Shown here: one piece after another, positions 1 through 5,042 of the stretch | Position numbering within the stretch: position 1 is the first letter of the stretch | How the letters are laid out: each line of letters starts with the position of its first letter | Assembly: GCA_027044005.1 (NCBI GenBank) | Contig: JALUDK010000120.1 | Location: forward strand, 1-5,088 | Length of the DNA stretch: 5,088 nucleotides | Reading direction: 5' to 3' | DNA from: Acidilobaceae archaeon | GTDB taxonomy: Archaea; Thermoproteota; Thermoprotei_A; Sulfolobales; Acidilobaceae | Translations under genes and position numbers: made by a program | The notes under the pieces: model-generated | What the model saw: only the letters and a program-made list of their open reading frames with translations | Told to the model about the DNA's origin: nothing | Database searches by the model: none

Positions 1-175
1 ACTCCTCCATGAAGTGCTCTGCTATCTCCCCCGAGTTTGGCCCCTGTATGGTGTAGGCGGTGAGCATATAGTAGTAGCCCGCCACCCACTCGTCGGCGAA
101 CGCCTCTAGGAGCTTCCTCTTTATGAGCTCCATATCAGCGTCCCTGGCCACCTCGTGTCCATATAGCCCTGACAC
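1..175 (-). CDS. Ferritin/Dps-like iron-binding protein, N-terminal part (truncated by window edge)
   Basis: The reading frame starts at a GTG (173-175) and stays open through position 2, giving 58 residues before the window ends. The visible part is one long amphipathic helix and the start of a second. It contains K-L-L-E-A-F-A-D-E-W (residues 21-30), then an aromatic run Y-Y-Y (34-36), then Q-G-P-N (44-47) and E-I-A-E-H-F-M-E-E (50-58). This spacing (a DEW glutamate, aromatic stretch, GP turn, then HFxEE) is that of archaeal ferritin-like/Dps proteins, in which the first Glu (here E29) and the later EE pair are iron ligands of the ferroxidase centre. The family oxidises and stores iron in a cytoplasmic protein cage and protects against peroxide. 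The start is supported by GAGGTG at 185-190, nine bases upstream. The rest of the four-helix bundle lies outside the window, so a rubrerythrin-like member of the superfamily cannot be excluded. Confidence 0.72.
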   Translation of the reverse strand, partial: MSGLYGHEVARDADMELIKRKLLEAFADEWVAGYYYMLTAYTIQGPNSGEIAEHFMEE

Positions 176-184
176 GGCTCATCA

Positions 185-221
185 CACCTCAACAATCCCA
201 AGCTACATTGGGTAGTATAAA
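185..221 (-). promoter_or_regulatory. TATA box and Shine-Dalgarno site of the ferritin-like gene
   Basis: Read on the minus strand, TTTATA (221-216) lies about 43 bases upstream of the GTG start. GAGGTG (190-185) ends nine bases before it. A transcript starting about 25 bases after the TATA box would begin near 193, giving a leader of about 18 nt that just includes the ribosome-binding site. The spacing agrees with a normal archaeal promoter. No operator is recognised. Confidence 0.5.
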
Positions 222-283
222 TGCTTATGCTAATACATGTGTATACGCTATGTAGACTCAGTATACTAAACAGAAACCGTTAC

Positions 284-293
284 TATTTAATAA
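284..293 (+). promoter_or_regulatory. TATA-like box in front of the GC-rich structured block
   Basis: The string TATTTAATAA sits in AT-rich sequence, about 25 bases before the sharp change to GC-rich sequence. A transcript from it would begin near 311-315, right at the foot of the predicted stem 318-324/394-400. It could drive an independent small RNA or a long moaB leader. The call rests only on sequence and spacing. Confidence 0.35.
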
Positions 294-310
294 TGGTTAC
301 ACGGAGGGAT

Positions 311-405
311 GGTAGGCGGCGGCTATGAGGAGGCCCCTACCCATCGCCCCGACGCCCGGGTGGCCCGGGGGATGGAGTAGTGGTCCTTCACCGAGCCGCC
401 CACCC
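311..405 (+). ncRNA. Candidate structured RNA with kink-turn-like element (unrecognised family)
   Basis: No convincing protein is encoded here, and G+C jumps to 81 of 110 over 301-410. Pairing read by eye: outer stem GGCGGCT 318-324 with AGCCGCC 394-400 (7 perfect bp). The upper stem has CC 334-335 with GG 382-383, CTAC 337-340 with GTAG 377-380, CCATC 341-345 with GATGG 371-375 (bulged A376), CCCC 347-350 with GGGG 367-370, and an apical GGG 358-360 with CCC 364-366 closing a TGG loop. At the junction, GGC-TAT-GA-GG (321-330) faces CC-GA-GCC (391-397). This is the kink-turn layout (C-stem, three-base bulge, tandem G-A pairs) bound by L7Ae-type proteins. It is present only when the plus strand is read. 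The stem above the GA pairs is weak (two G-C pairs, then an A-A mismatch), and T324 could pair with A394 instead. It is not a tRNA, 5S, SRP or C/D-box RNA as far as I can see. It may be an independent RNA or a leader of moaB. Confidence 0.4.
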
Positions 406-414
406 GGCGCTGGG

Positions 415-420
415 TATAAA
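415..420 (+). promoter_or_regulatory. TATA box of moaB
   Basis: TATAAA at 415-420 would place transcription start near 442-445, leaving a leader of about 30 nt to the ATG at 475 that includes both GGAGG motifs. It immediately follows the GC-rich structured block, so moaB probably has a promoter separate from that element. Confidence 0.5.
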
Positions 421-452
421 CACCTCGAGCACCACCAATCCACGGGGGAGTA

Positions 453-468
453 GGAGGCACTGGAGGTG
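453..468 (+). promoter_or_regulatory. Two ribosome-binding sites in tandem serving alternative moaB starts
   Basis: GGAGG at 453-457 lies eight bases before GTG 466. GGAGGTG at 462-468 has its GGAGG core eight bases before ATG 475. The second matches the archaeal anti-Shine-Dalgarno better (GAGGTG in full) and precedes an ATG, so 475 is preferred. The GTG at 466 is itself part of the second site. Confidence 0.5.
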
Positions 469-474
469 CAGCAT

Positions 475-957
475 ATGCTAGAGCTTGCTGTCGTGGTGAC
501 AAGCGACAAGGTCTACCGGGGCGAGAAGCCCGATAAGGTTAGGCGCCTCCTATCCGAGCTTGAGGCACAGGGCAGGCTACAGGTCATCTACTACGCCGTG
601 GCTCCCAACGACCCCGGGGAGATAAGGAGGAGGATCCTAGAGGCCACAAGCGTCTCCAAGATAGTGCTTGTGACCGGGGGTACAGGTGTCAGCCCCAGGG
701 ATGTCAGCGTTGACGTGGCCAGGCAGCTAGCCTCCCGGGAGCTGCCCGGCTTCGGCGAGGCCCACCGGAGGCTGAGCATGGAGGAGATCGGCCTCCGGGC
801 GGTGATGTCCAGGGCCTCAGCATTCATAGTAAACGGCAGCCTCGTGGCAGTGTCCCCAGGAAGCACAGGGGCGGTCAAGACAGCCCTCTCCATACTGGAG
901 GAGATACACGAGCACCTAGTCGAGGAGCTGGAGGGTAGGGGCCACGGGAAACACTAA
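475..957 (+). CDS. moaB: MoaB/MogA-family molybdenum (tungsten) cofactor biosynthesis protein
   Basis: This is a 160-residue protein of the usual length for the single-domain MoaB/MogA family, which adenylylates molybdopterin before metal insertion in Mo or W cofactor synthesis in the cytoplasm. The sequence shows the family order: an N-terminal beta strand ending T-S-D-K-V-Y-R-G-E (9-17), the nucleotide/pterin loop T-G-G-T-G-V-S-P-R-D (67-76), P-G-F-G-E (91-95), the segment S-M-E-E-I-G-L-R-A-V-M-S-R-A (101-114) and the P-G-S loop (128-130). The family aspartates near SD and SPRD are present. I chose ATG 475 because of the strong GGAGGTG site; GTG 466 would add three residues. In archaea MoaB replaces MogA, and in hyperthermophiles the cofactor is often tungstopterin; that part is general knowledge, not seen here. 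The stop at 955-957 is followed 41 bp later by the decarboxylase gene on the same strand. No other cofactor gene is in view. Confidence 0.9.
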   Translation: MLELAVVVTSDKVYRGEKPDKVRRLLSELEAQGRLQVIYYAVAPNDPGEIRRRILEATSVSKIVLVTGGTGVSPRDVSVDVARQLASRELPGFGEAHRRLSMEEIGLRAVMSRASAFIVNGSLVAVSPGSTGAVKTALSILEEIHEHLVEELEGRGHGKH

Positions 958-962
958 ATAAG
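954..962 (+). promoter_or_regulatory. Weak TATA-like box before the decarboxylase gene
   Basis: CTAAATAAG overlaps the moaB stop codon. It lies about 40 bases before GTG 999, so a transcript would start near 983 with a leader of about 15 nt. The gene could equally be co-transcribed with moaB across the 41-bp gap. The match to a TATA box is modest. Confidence 0.25.
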
Positions 963-998
963 TACGATGCGCCAACGTCAAGCCCTCCCGGGGGGCCA

Positions 999-1397
999 GT
1001 GGTGGAGGACAGGATCATCGGGAAGCACGTGTACGGCAGCCTCTACGGGATACCCAGGGAGAAGGCCACCAACGAGGAGTACCTACGGGACCTGATAGTA
1101 AGGGCTGCCGAGGCCGCTGGGGCCACCGTGCTAGAGGTGAAGAGCTGGGTCATACCCGGGGAGAAGGGCGGGGTCTCGGTGATAGCCCTGGTGCTCGAGA
1201 GCCACCTGGCCCTACACACATGGCCACACTACGACTACGCCACCTTCGACGCCTACACCTGCGGGGGCCACACCGACCCCTGGAAGGCCTGGAGGCTGGT
1301 TGTAGAGGAGCTGGAGCCTAGGCACTACACTGTGCAGTACGCCGATAGAAGCCAGGCCCCCAGGCTGGGCGCCCCTGCCGGGCTAGCTCGTGGGTAG
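999..1397 (+). CDS. SpeD-family pyruvoyl-dependent decarboxylase, probably arginine decarboxylase proenzyme
   Basis: The 132-residue product has the S-adenosylmethionine decarboxylase (SpeD) fold signature. Self-cleavage is expected between E66 and S67 in L-V-L-E-S-H-L-A-L-H-T-W-P, turning S67 into the pyruvoyl group. H72 and C87 (in A-T-F-D-A-Y-T-C-G) match the residues that process and catalyse. Crenarchaea carry two paralogues: SpeD itself, which makes decarboxylated SAM, and ArgDC, which evolved from it and makes agmatine from arginine. The N-terminal G-K-H-V-Y-G-S-L-Y-G and the A-L-V-L-E-S-H...H-T-W-P wording, with D-P-W-K-A and Y-A-D-R-S near the end, resemble the ArgDC branch as I remember it; this is not decisive. 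The start is GTG 999, directly followed by another GTG codon; no clear Shine-Dalgarno is seen. The last 15 bp overlap the 3' end of the convergent pilin-like gene, and the tail after YADRS (about 15 residues rich in Ala, Gly and Pro) lies partly in that overlap. Confidence 0.88.
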   Translation: MVEDRIIGKHVYGSLYGIPREKATNEEYLRDLIVRAAEAAGATVLEVKSWVIPGEKGGVSVIALVLESHLALHTWPHYDYATFDAYTCGGHTDPWKAWRLVVEELEPRHYTVQYADRSQAPRLGAPAGLARG

Positions 1398-2189
1398 CTC
1401 GAACGCTATCGCCATATACATCCTTCCATTGAACTCGGTGAAGACTGCTAGGTAGAGGCTCTCTGGCACCGGGTTTATATCCGTCGGCGAGTCCCAGTCG
1501 TCCACCTGTATGAATATAAATAGGGTCGTAACCTCTCCCGGGGCCAGCCTGAGCCTGAGCACCGGTATGTCCTTCGCCATTGCGACCCCGGCAACCCTCT
1601 GGGCCAGCTCCACCAGGTCCGGTGGGTCCTTGGATAGCATTATACTGCCGGGGTTGACCCACCTAACAGCTAGGGCGTTGTTGAGTGTAGTAGCATTACC
1701 CCTGATATCGCCGCATGCTGGTGGTACTGGGTACAGGAGTACTCCTCCCTGGCCTACGATCTCCATCTCCCCGTCACCGTTAGAGTCTGTGAACTGGTAG
1801 AAGTATAGGTTGGTCCCGTTGGCAGCAGTGTCCTGGTCCATTGGTACTAGGCTTATGTTACCGGTTGGCATGTAGTAGCCGCTGGCTTGCCTGGCTATGG
1901 GGAGGACCGTTAGCCAGAATACCTTATCCTGGTCCCCGATATTCATCACGTCCACGTAGTAGCATAGTACCGTGGGGGATGCAAGGTCGTCACTAGTCCA
2001 CGATATTGTTGATGCATCAATCATTGAAGCGGTATTAGCTATCTCCAGGGATAGGAGCCTATCCTCCTCTACCTGGGTCGCCCTGCCCTGGAAGTATGCG
2101 TAGATCCCCAGAGCGAGTGCTAGGGTTGCCGCTATCATTATCGCAACCGTGATGGGGGTGGCCTGCCCTCTCCTGGCGTGCCTCGCCAT
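1383..2189 (-). CDS. Prepilin-like secreted protein, 268 aa (class III signal peptide)
   Basis: The N-terminus has five basic residues in the first seven, then R-R-G-Q-A-T-P-I-T (6-14) and an uninterrupted hydrophobic helix from about residue 13 to 33. This is the layout of archaeal prepilins and archaellins cut by a PibD/FlaK-type peptidase just before the helix, probably after G8. The rest is predicted beta-rich and extracellular: L-C-Y-Y-V-D-V-M-N-I-G (75-85) resembles the strand-N-x-G motif of archaeal pilin head domains. Two cysteines (76, 159) could form one disulfide. Sequons lie at N111, N124 and N165. D-S-N-G-D-G-E-M-E (135-143) looks like an EF/dockerin-type calcium loop. The ATG start is supported by GGTGGTG (minus strand, 2202-2196) six bases upstream. 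It diverges from the large prepilin-like gene and overlaps the decarboxylase 3' end by 15 bp. I do not recognise a specific family; filament subunit or minor pilin are both possible. Confidence 0.75.
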   Translation of the reverse strand: MARHARRGQATPITVAIMIAATLALALGIYAYFQGRATQVEEDRLLSLEIANTASMIDASTISWTSDDLASPTVLCYYVDVMNIGDQDKVFWLTVLPIARQASGYYMPTGNISLVPMDQDTAANGTNLYFYQFTDSNGDGEMEIVGQGGVLLYPVPPACGDIRGNATTLNNALAVRWVNPGSIMLSKDPPDLVELAQRVAGVAMAKDIPVLRLRLAPGEVTTLFIFIQVDDWDSPTDINPVPESLYLAVFTEFNGRMYMAIAFELPTS

Positions 2190-2195
2190 ACCCTA

Positions 2196-2252
2196 CACCA
2201 CCATACCCGGGTTAGCCCTAACGCTACTAATATTGGCCCGTGCATATATATG
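2196..2252 (-). promoter_or_regulatory. Promoter and ribosome-binding site of the 268-aa prepilin-like gene
   Basis: On the minus strand a TATATATG stretch (about 2250-2243) lies roughly 58 bases upstream of the ATG, predicting a start near 2222 and a leader of about 33 nt. GGTGGTG (2202-2196) is the ribosome-binding site. A short inverted repeat, GTTAG-CC-CTAAC (about 2211-2222), falls at the predicted transcription start and might be an operator, but it is small. Confidence 0.45.
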
Positions 2253-2294
2253 ATATTATCGATCTAGCCGGGGCACCTGCATGTTACAGCAAGG

Positions 2295-2341
2295 ATATAT
2301 ATGCCTCCGCCTCCTACACTATCCTAAACAGTACGGTGATC
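2295..2341 (+). promoter_or_regulatory. Promoter and ribosome-binding site of the 785-aa prepilin-like gene
   Basis: ATATATAT at 2295-2302 predicts a transcript start near 2324. GGTGATC at 2335-2341 is complementary to the GAUCACC of the archaeal 16S 3' end and lies just before GTG 2346, fixing that start. The two divergent TATA boxes are about 45 bp apart, so the two genes could share a regulator; no clear operator is visible between them. Confidence 0.5.
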
Positions 2342-2345
2342 TATA

Positions 2346-4703
2346 GTGAGGCTAACAAGCCGCCAGAGGGCTAGGAAGGGCCAGGCGGAGCTAATAGGAG
2401 GCCTAATAATCCTAACAATACTCCTAGTCATAGTCATGCCCATGCTAATCAACTCCTACACAGACACAACCAGGCTAACAGAGCAGGCTAGGAGCGTCGA
2501 GAACCGTGTAGACCTAAAGCTCAAGGAGAGGCTCACAATACAGGGTGTAAGGCAGGAGGACGTGGGGCCCGACCTATGGCCAGCTATATGGGTAAACAAC
2601 ACCGGCACAGTCCAGGTAACGCTGAGAACCCTCTACCTCATCGACACTGACACGGGTAGGATACTAGCCGCAATAGACCTAGCCAACGGAAGGCCCACCA
2701 CAAGCACTCTAATAAACGAGATGTACCTGAACCCGGACCCCGGGTTCACAACATCCGACCCCCTACCCCCAGTTGGGACCCCAATAACGCTCAAGCCCGG
2801 GGACCACCTCTTCATAGTATTCAACAGCGCCCACCCAGCCATGGCAAACCCTGAGAAGATAATAGTCAGGATACTATCATCAGAGGGAGTACTCCACCCC
2901 CAGGCAGGCGGCGGTGAGAGCCAGGGCGAGCTAGTCCCCCCAGCCCAGGGCGGGACCACAGAGTTCGAGCCATGGAAGGGGGCATTCAACCCATACGCAG
3001 GCTTCAAGATGGTAGGCTCCGAGCTGCTGGATAACGGCGTGATCAAGGCCTTCAGACCCAGGATAATACTAACAAGCCCCATAGACACTAGGTTCTACTC
3101 CACATTCATCTACGACGATGATGCTTACCCAGGCCTATATAAGATAACCCTAGAGCCAAGGGGAGGCATCTGGATCGCCACAAACTACGGCTACTGCTAC
3201 GCCTGGTCAGGCAGCGACGTGGAGATAAAGGGCTTCCTGGGCACGTACCACTTCTACACCTCGTCGGGGTACGAGTATGTTTACATAAACGGGTACGCAA
3301 CCCAGATACTAGTCGACGGCAGCGACTGCTTCGGAGACCAGGGGTTGAGGAATATAGACCCTACTGGCACCTACGAGATCTCTGACTTCGATGCTAACGG
3401 GGTAGATGAGCTTGTATTCTACACGCTAAGGAACGGGCCTAACTACGGCTACTCCTCTAACCCCAACGCTGATGGTGTTGGGAACGCTTATGATGACGCC
3501 ATAGTGTGGAGCTACATGGCGACCAGGGATATAAGCGGCCAGGACTTCATAAGGATCACTGTTAAGATAAACTACTACTGGACAAAGACAGCCCTGGCCG
3601 GCTCCTTCCTAAGCCCGGCTAGGGACCTGAGGACCTTCATGGTTGCAGTATGGGAGTATAACCCCTCAACCGACTCGTGGATCCTGAGGCACTATAAGGA
3701 CTTTAGCTATACTAGCGAGAAGCCTAAGCAGTACCAGTTCTCAGCCGTGTTCCCCCTAAACAGCACGAAGACCTATAGGGTTGGCGTGCTCTTCTTCGAC
3801 AACTATAGGATAATAGAGGAGGACGGCGCTGACGATACCTCACTAGAGTTCACCTATGCGATAGAGTACCTTGTAGTCGAGTATGGGAGGTACAACCCGC
3901 TGTTTAGCACGACCCCGCCAGTATACATCGTGGCGATACCAGACCCAAACAAGATACGGAACATAGGGGAGAACGAGTACGCCACGCTATATAGCATAAG
4001 CGTCCTTGACGCCAGGGTCCAGGCCCAGGCGGAGCTGCTATCAATGGTTAGGCAGAGCCTCGAGGATGCAGGGCTTACCGACTACGTGGTCATCACGAGC
4101 ACCAGCGAGCTATGCAACCTACTATTCAGCACCCCCACCAGTGGCCTGCCTGATACACCACCCAAGAGGGCGGTGATCATATGGCTCCAGGGCGACATGG
4201 ATATTAGCACCGTGTCTGGAGGGTGCGCCGATAACAACGACCTGAAGAGCTACGTGGAGAACTACCACTGGGTCTTCGCCCAGATCTCGGGCAACCCGCT
4301 ATGGGGTAGCCTAAGCACCTTCACGGGCAGCGGCTCGGCTATAGCAGTGTACACTGGCACGGAGCTGCTCAATATAACGGATGAGGGGGCCTACGCTAGG
4401 CTACTCTACAAGGCATTCAAGATACCTATAGAGGCGGAGTTCGCCTACACCCTAGCAGTCTACTCCACAGGCTGTAAGGTCGCCAACGCCACCTTCTACC
4501 ACAACGTGACCTATGTGCCAGAGAGGTACGGGACCCTAGGCTTCTGGTCCGGCTGCAACCCAGACCCCGCCAGCTCGGGCATATACGTGGTGAACCCAGT
4601 CGACATAGACTGGGCCCAGGATGGCGGGGGCGTGATCCCTGAGGCTGTGGCGGAGATCGTGACCTACGCGGCGCTGGAGGCCTACAAGTACCTAGCACCC
4701 TAG
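2346..4703 (+). CDS. Large multidomain secreted protein with prepilin-type leader, 785 aa
   Basis: The GTG start is backed by GGTGATC directly upstream. Residues 1-12 are strongly basic and end R-A-R-K-G, followed by Q-A-E-L-I-G-G-L and a hydrophobic helix to about residue 36: a class III (prepilin) signal with probable cleavage after G12. The helix continues as a charged amphipathic segment (about 40-72), as in pilins. Residues about 76-180 look like a pilin-type beta domain (W-V-N-N-T-G-T at 82-88). A middle region (about 215-520) is rich in Tyr, Asp and beta strands and holds D-F-D-A-N-G-V-D-E (347-355), an FG-GAP-like calcium loop. The last 260 residues from V526 read as an alpha/beta fold: strand Y-I-V-A-I, helix 556-576, strand R-A-V-I-I-W-L-Q-G (608-616), then S-Y-V-E-N-Y-H-W-V-F. 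This suggests a Rossmann or glutamine-amidotransferase-like domain, with no catalytic triad that I can identify. Six cysteines (284, 328, 590, 627, 710, 737) fit three disulfides; there are five sequons. Family unrecognised; a tip adhesin or surface enzyme is possible. Confidence 0.82.
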   Translation: MRLTSRQRARKGQAELIGGLIILTILLVIVMPMLINSYTDTTRLTEQARSVENRVDLKLKERLTIQGVRQEDVGPDLWPAIWVNNTGTVQVTLRTLYLIDTDTGRILAAIDLANGRPTTSTLINEMYLNPDPGFTTSDPLPPVGTPITLKPGDHLFIVFNSAHPAMANPEKIIVRILSSEGVLHPQAGGGESQGELVPPAQGGTTEFEPWKGAFNPYAGFKMVGSELLDNGVIKAFRPRIILTSPIDTRFYSTFIYDDDAYPGLYKITLEPRGGIWIATNYGYCYAWSGSDVEIKGFLGTYHFYTSSGYEYVYINGYATQILVDGSDCFGDQGLRNIDPTGTYEISDFDANGVDELVFYTLRNGPNYGYSSNPNADGVGNAYDDAIVWSYMATRDISGQDFIRITVKINYYWTKTALAGSFLSPARDLRTFMVAVWEYNPSTDSWILRHYKDFSYTSEKPKQYQFSAVFPLNSTKTYRVGVLFFDNYRIIEEDGADDTSLEFTYAIEYLVVEYGRYNPLFSTTPPVYIVAIPDPNKIRNIGENEYATLYSISVLDARVQAQAELLSMVRQSLEDAGLTDYVVITSTSELCNLLFSTPTSGLPDTPPKRAVIIWLQGDMDISTVSGGCADNNDLKSYVENYHWVFAQISGNPLWGSLSTFTGSGSAIAVYTGTELLNITDEGAYARLLYKAFKIPIEAEFAYTLAVYSTGCKVANATFYHNVTYVPERYGTLGFWSGCNPDPASSGIYVVNPVDIDWAQDGGGVIPEAVAEIVTYAALEAYKYLAP

Positions 4704-4714
4704 CCCCCAGGCCT

Positions 4715-4720
4715 GTTTTA
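4715..4720 (+). terminator. Short T-tract after the large gene
   Basis: GTTTTA, 12 bases after the TAG stop, holds four T in a row, the minimum for an archaeal intrinsic terminator. It runs straight into the inverted-repeat cluster. Weak on its own. Confidence 0.25.
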
Positions 4721-4760
4721 ACCACAAGCATAAACCCCTCCGGGGTTAAATCGTGGTTAA
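4718..4760. repeat. Nested inverted repeat (TTAACCAC...GTGGTTAA with inner hairpin)
   Basis: TTAACCAC (4718-4725) is a perfect inverted repeat of GTGGTTAA (4753-4760). Nested inside, AACCCC (4733-4738) pairs with GGGGTT (4742-4747) over a three-base TCC loop. The stems could act at the RNA 3' end of the upstream gene, or as protein-binding sites in DNA. The right arm shares bases with the next repeat set. Confidence 0.6.
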
Positions 4761-4810
4761 CTCAACCTGGGCATGGCTGGTGGTTGAGTTAACCGGGCCT
4801 TAACTCAACC
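4755..4810. repeat. Three-copy inverted/direct repeat GGTTAACTCAACC
   Basis: Copy A GGTTAACTCAACC (4755-4767) is followed by its exact 13-bp inverse B GGTTGAGTTAACC (4782-4794), then by an 11-bp direct copy C TTAACTCAACC (4800-4810). A with B forms a 13-bp stem with a 14-nt loop; B with C forms an 11-bp stem with a 7-nt loop. The two stems cannot coexist. Chance occurrence of three exact copies in 56 bp is unlikely. Role unknown: alternative RNA hairpins, a regulator-binding array, or the relic of a mobile element. Confidence 0.75.
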
Positions 4811-4830
4811 AGCGGTAACACCCAGTCCAG

Positions 4831-5042
4831 CCTAGGGCCCCGGGGGAACGGGTGAACAATCCCCTGGGGCTCCATGTAGGGTATACATGGTAATACCCTA
4901 GGGACGCCAGCCCAGCGGGAGAGGAGCCGGGTTCTGGGGCATACAATACCCAGGACACCCCTCAGGAGCAGGCACGTATGACCCCGCTGGCTCCCTCTTT
5001 CCCTGGCATCTACGCCCCTCGCCAGCGGTGGATCCAGGCCCC
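4831..5042 (-). ncRNA. GC-rich stretch with many inverted repeats, candidate RNA gene read leftward
   Basis: No convincing gene lies here. G+C is high (148 of 230 over 4811-5040) and ends abruptly at AT-rich sequence. Perfect or near-perfect inverted repeats: GCCCCGGGGG 4837-4846 with CCCCTGGGGC 4861-4870 (one mismatch, a G-T wobble on the plus strand only); CCATGTA 4872-4878 with TACATGG 4884-4890; TAGGGTAT 4877-4884 with ATACCCTA 4893-4900, which excludes the previous one; CAGCGGG 4913-4919 with CCCGCTG 4983-4989; CCGCTGGC 4984-4991 with GCCAGCGG 5021-5028, also mutually exclusive. GGCCTG 4710-4715 can pair with CAGGCC 5035-5040 and would close the whole region. A TATA-like sequence at 5061-5068, minus strand, would start an RNA near 5040. 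Size (about 330 nt) and closing stem recall SRP or RNase P RNA, but I could not match the conserved cores of either. A frame of 86 codons on the minus strand (4789-5049) crosses it, but it looks accidental. Confidence 0.3.

Noticed and set aside
241..266. Two GTATAC palindromes 20 bp apart in the ferritin-moaB spacer
   Set aside because: Six-base palindromes in AT-rich DNA are common; no larger symmetry or position relative to a promoter supports an operator.
297..509. Minus-strand open frame of 70 codons over the moaB promoter region
   Set aside because: It covers the structured GC-rich block, the moaB TATA box and the moaB start, has no ribosome-binding site and reads as a Ser/Cys/Pro-rich random product.
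591..893. Other open frames inside the moaB, decarboxylase and prepilin-like genes (for example 591-893 minus, 1318-1662 minus, 1510-1800 plus, 2633-3088 minus, 4426-4731 minus)
   Set aside because: They are frames opposite or within clear genes, with no ribosome-binding sites of their own and no recognisable protein features.
4920..5010. RNase P-like strings on the minus strand (GGGAAAGAGGG; CCAGAACCCGGCT)
   Set aside because: They recall the conserved core words of archaeal RNase P RNA, but they do not match them exactly, are only about 50-60 nt apart, and the second is far from the presumed 3' end. The P4 core cannot be built.
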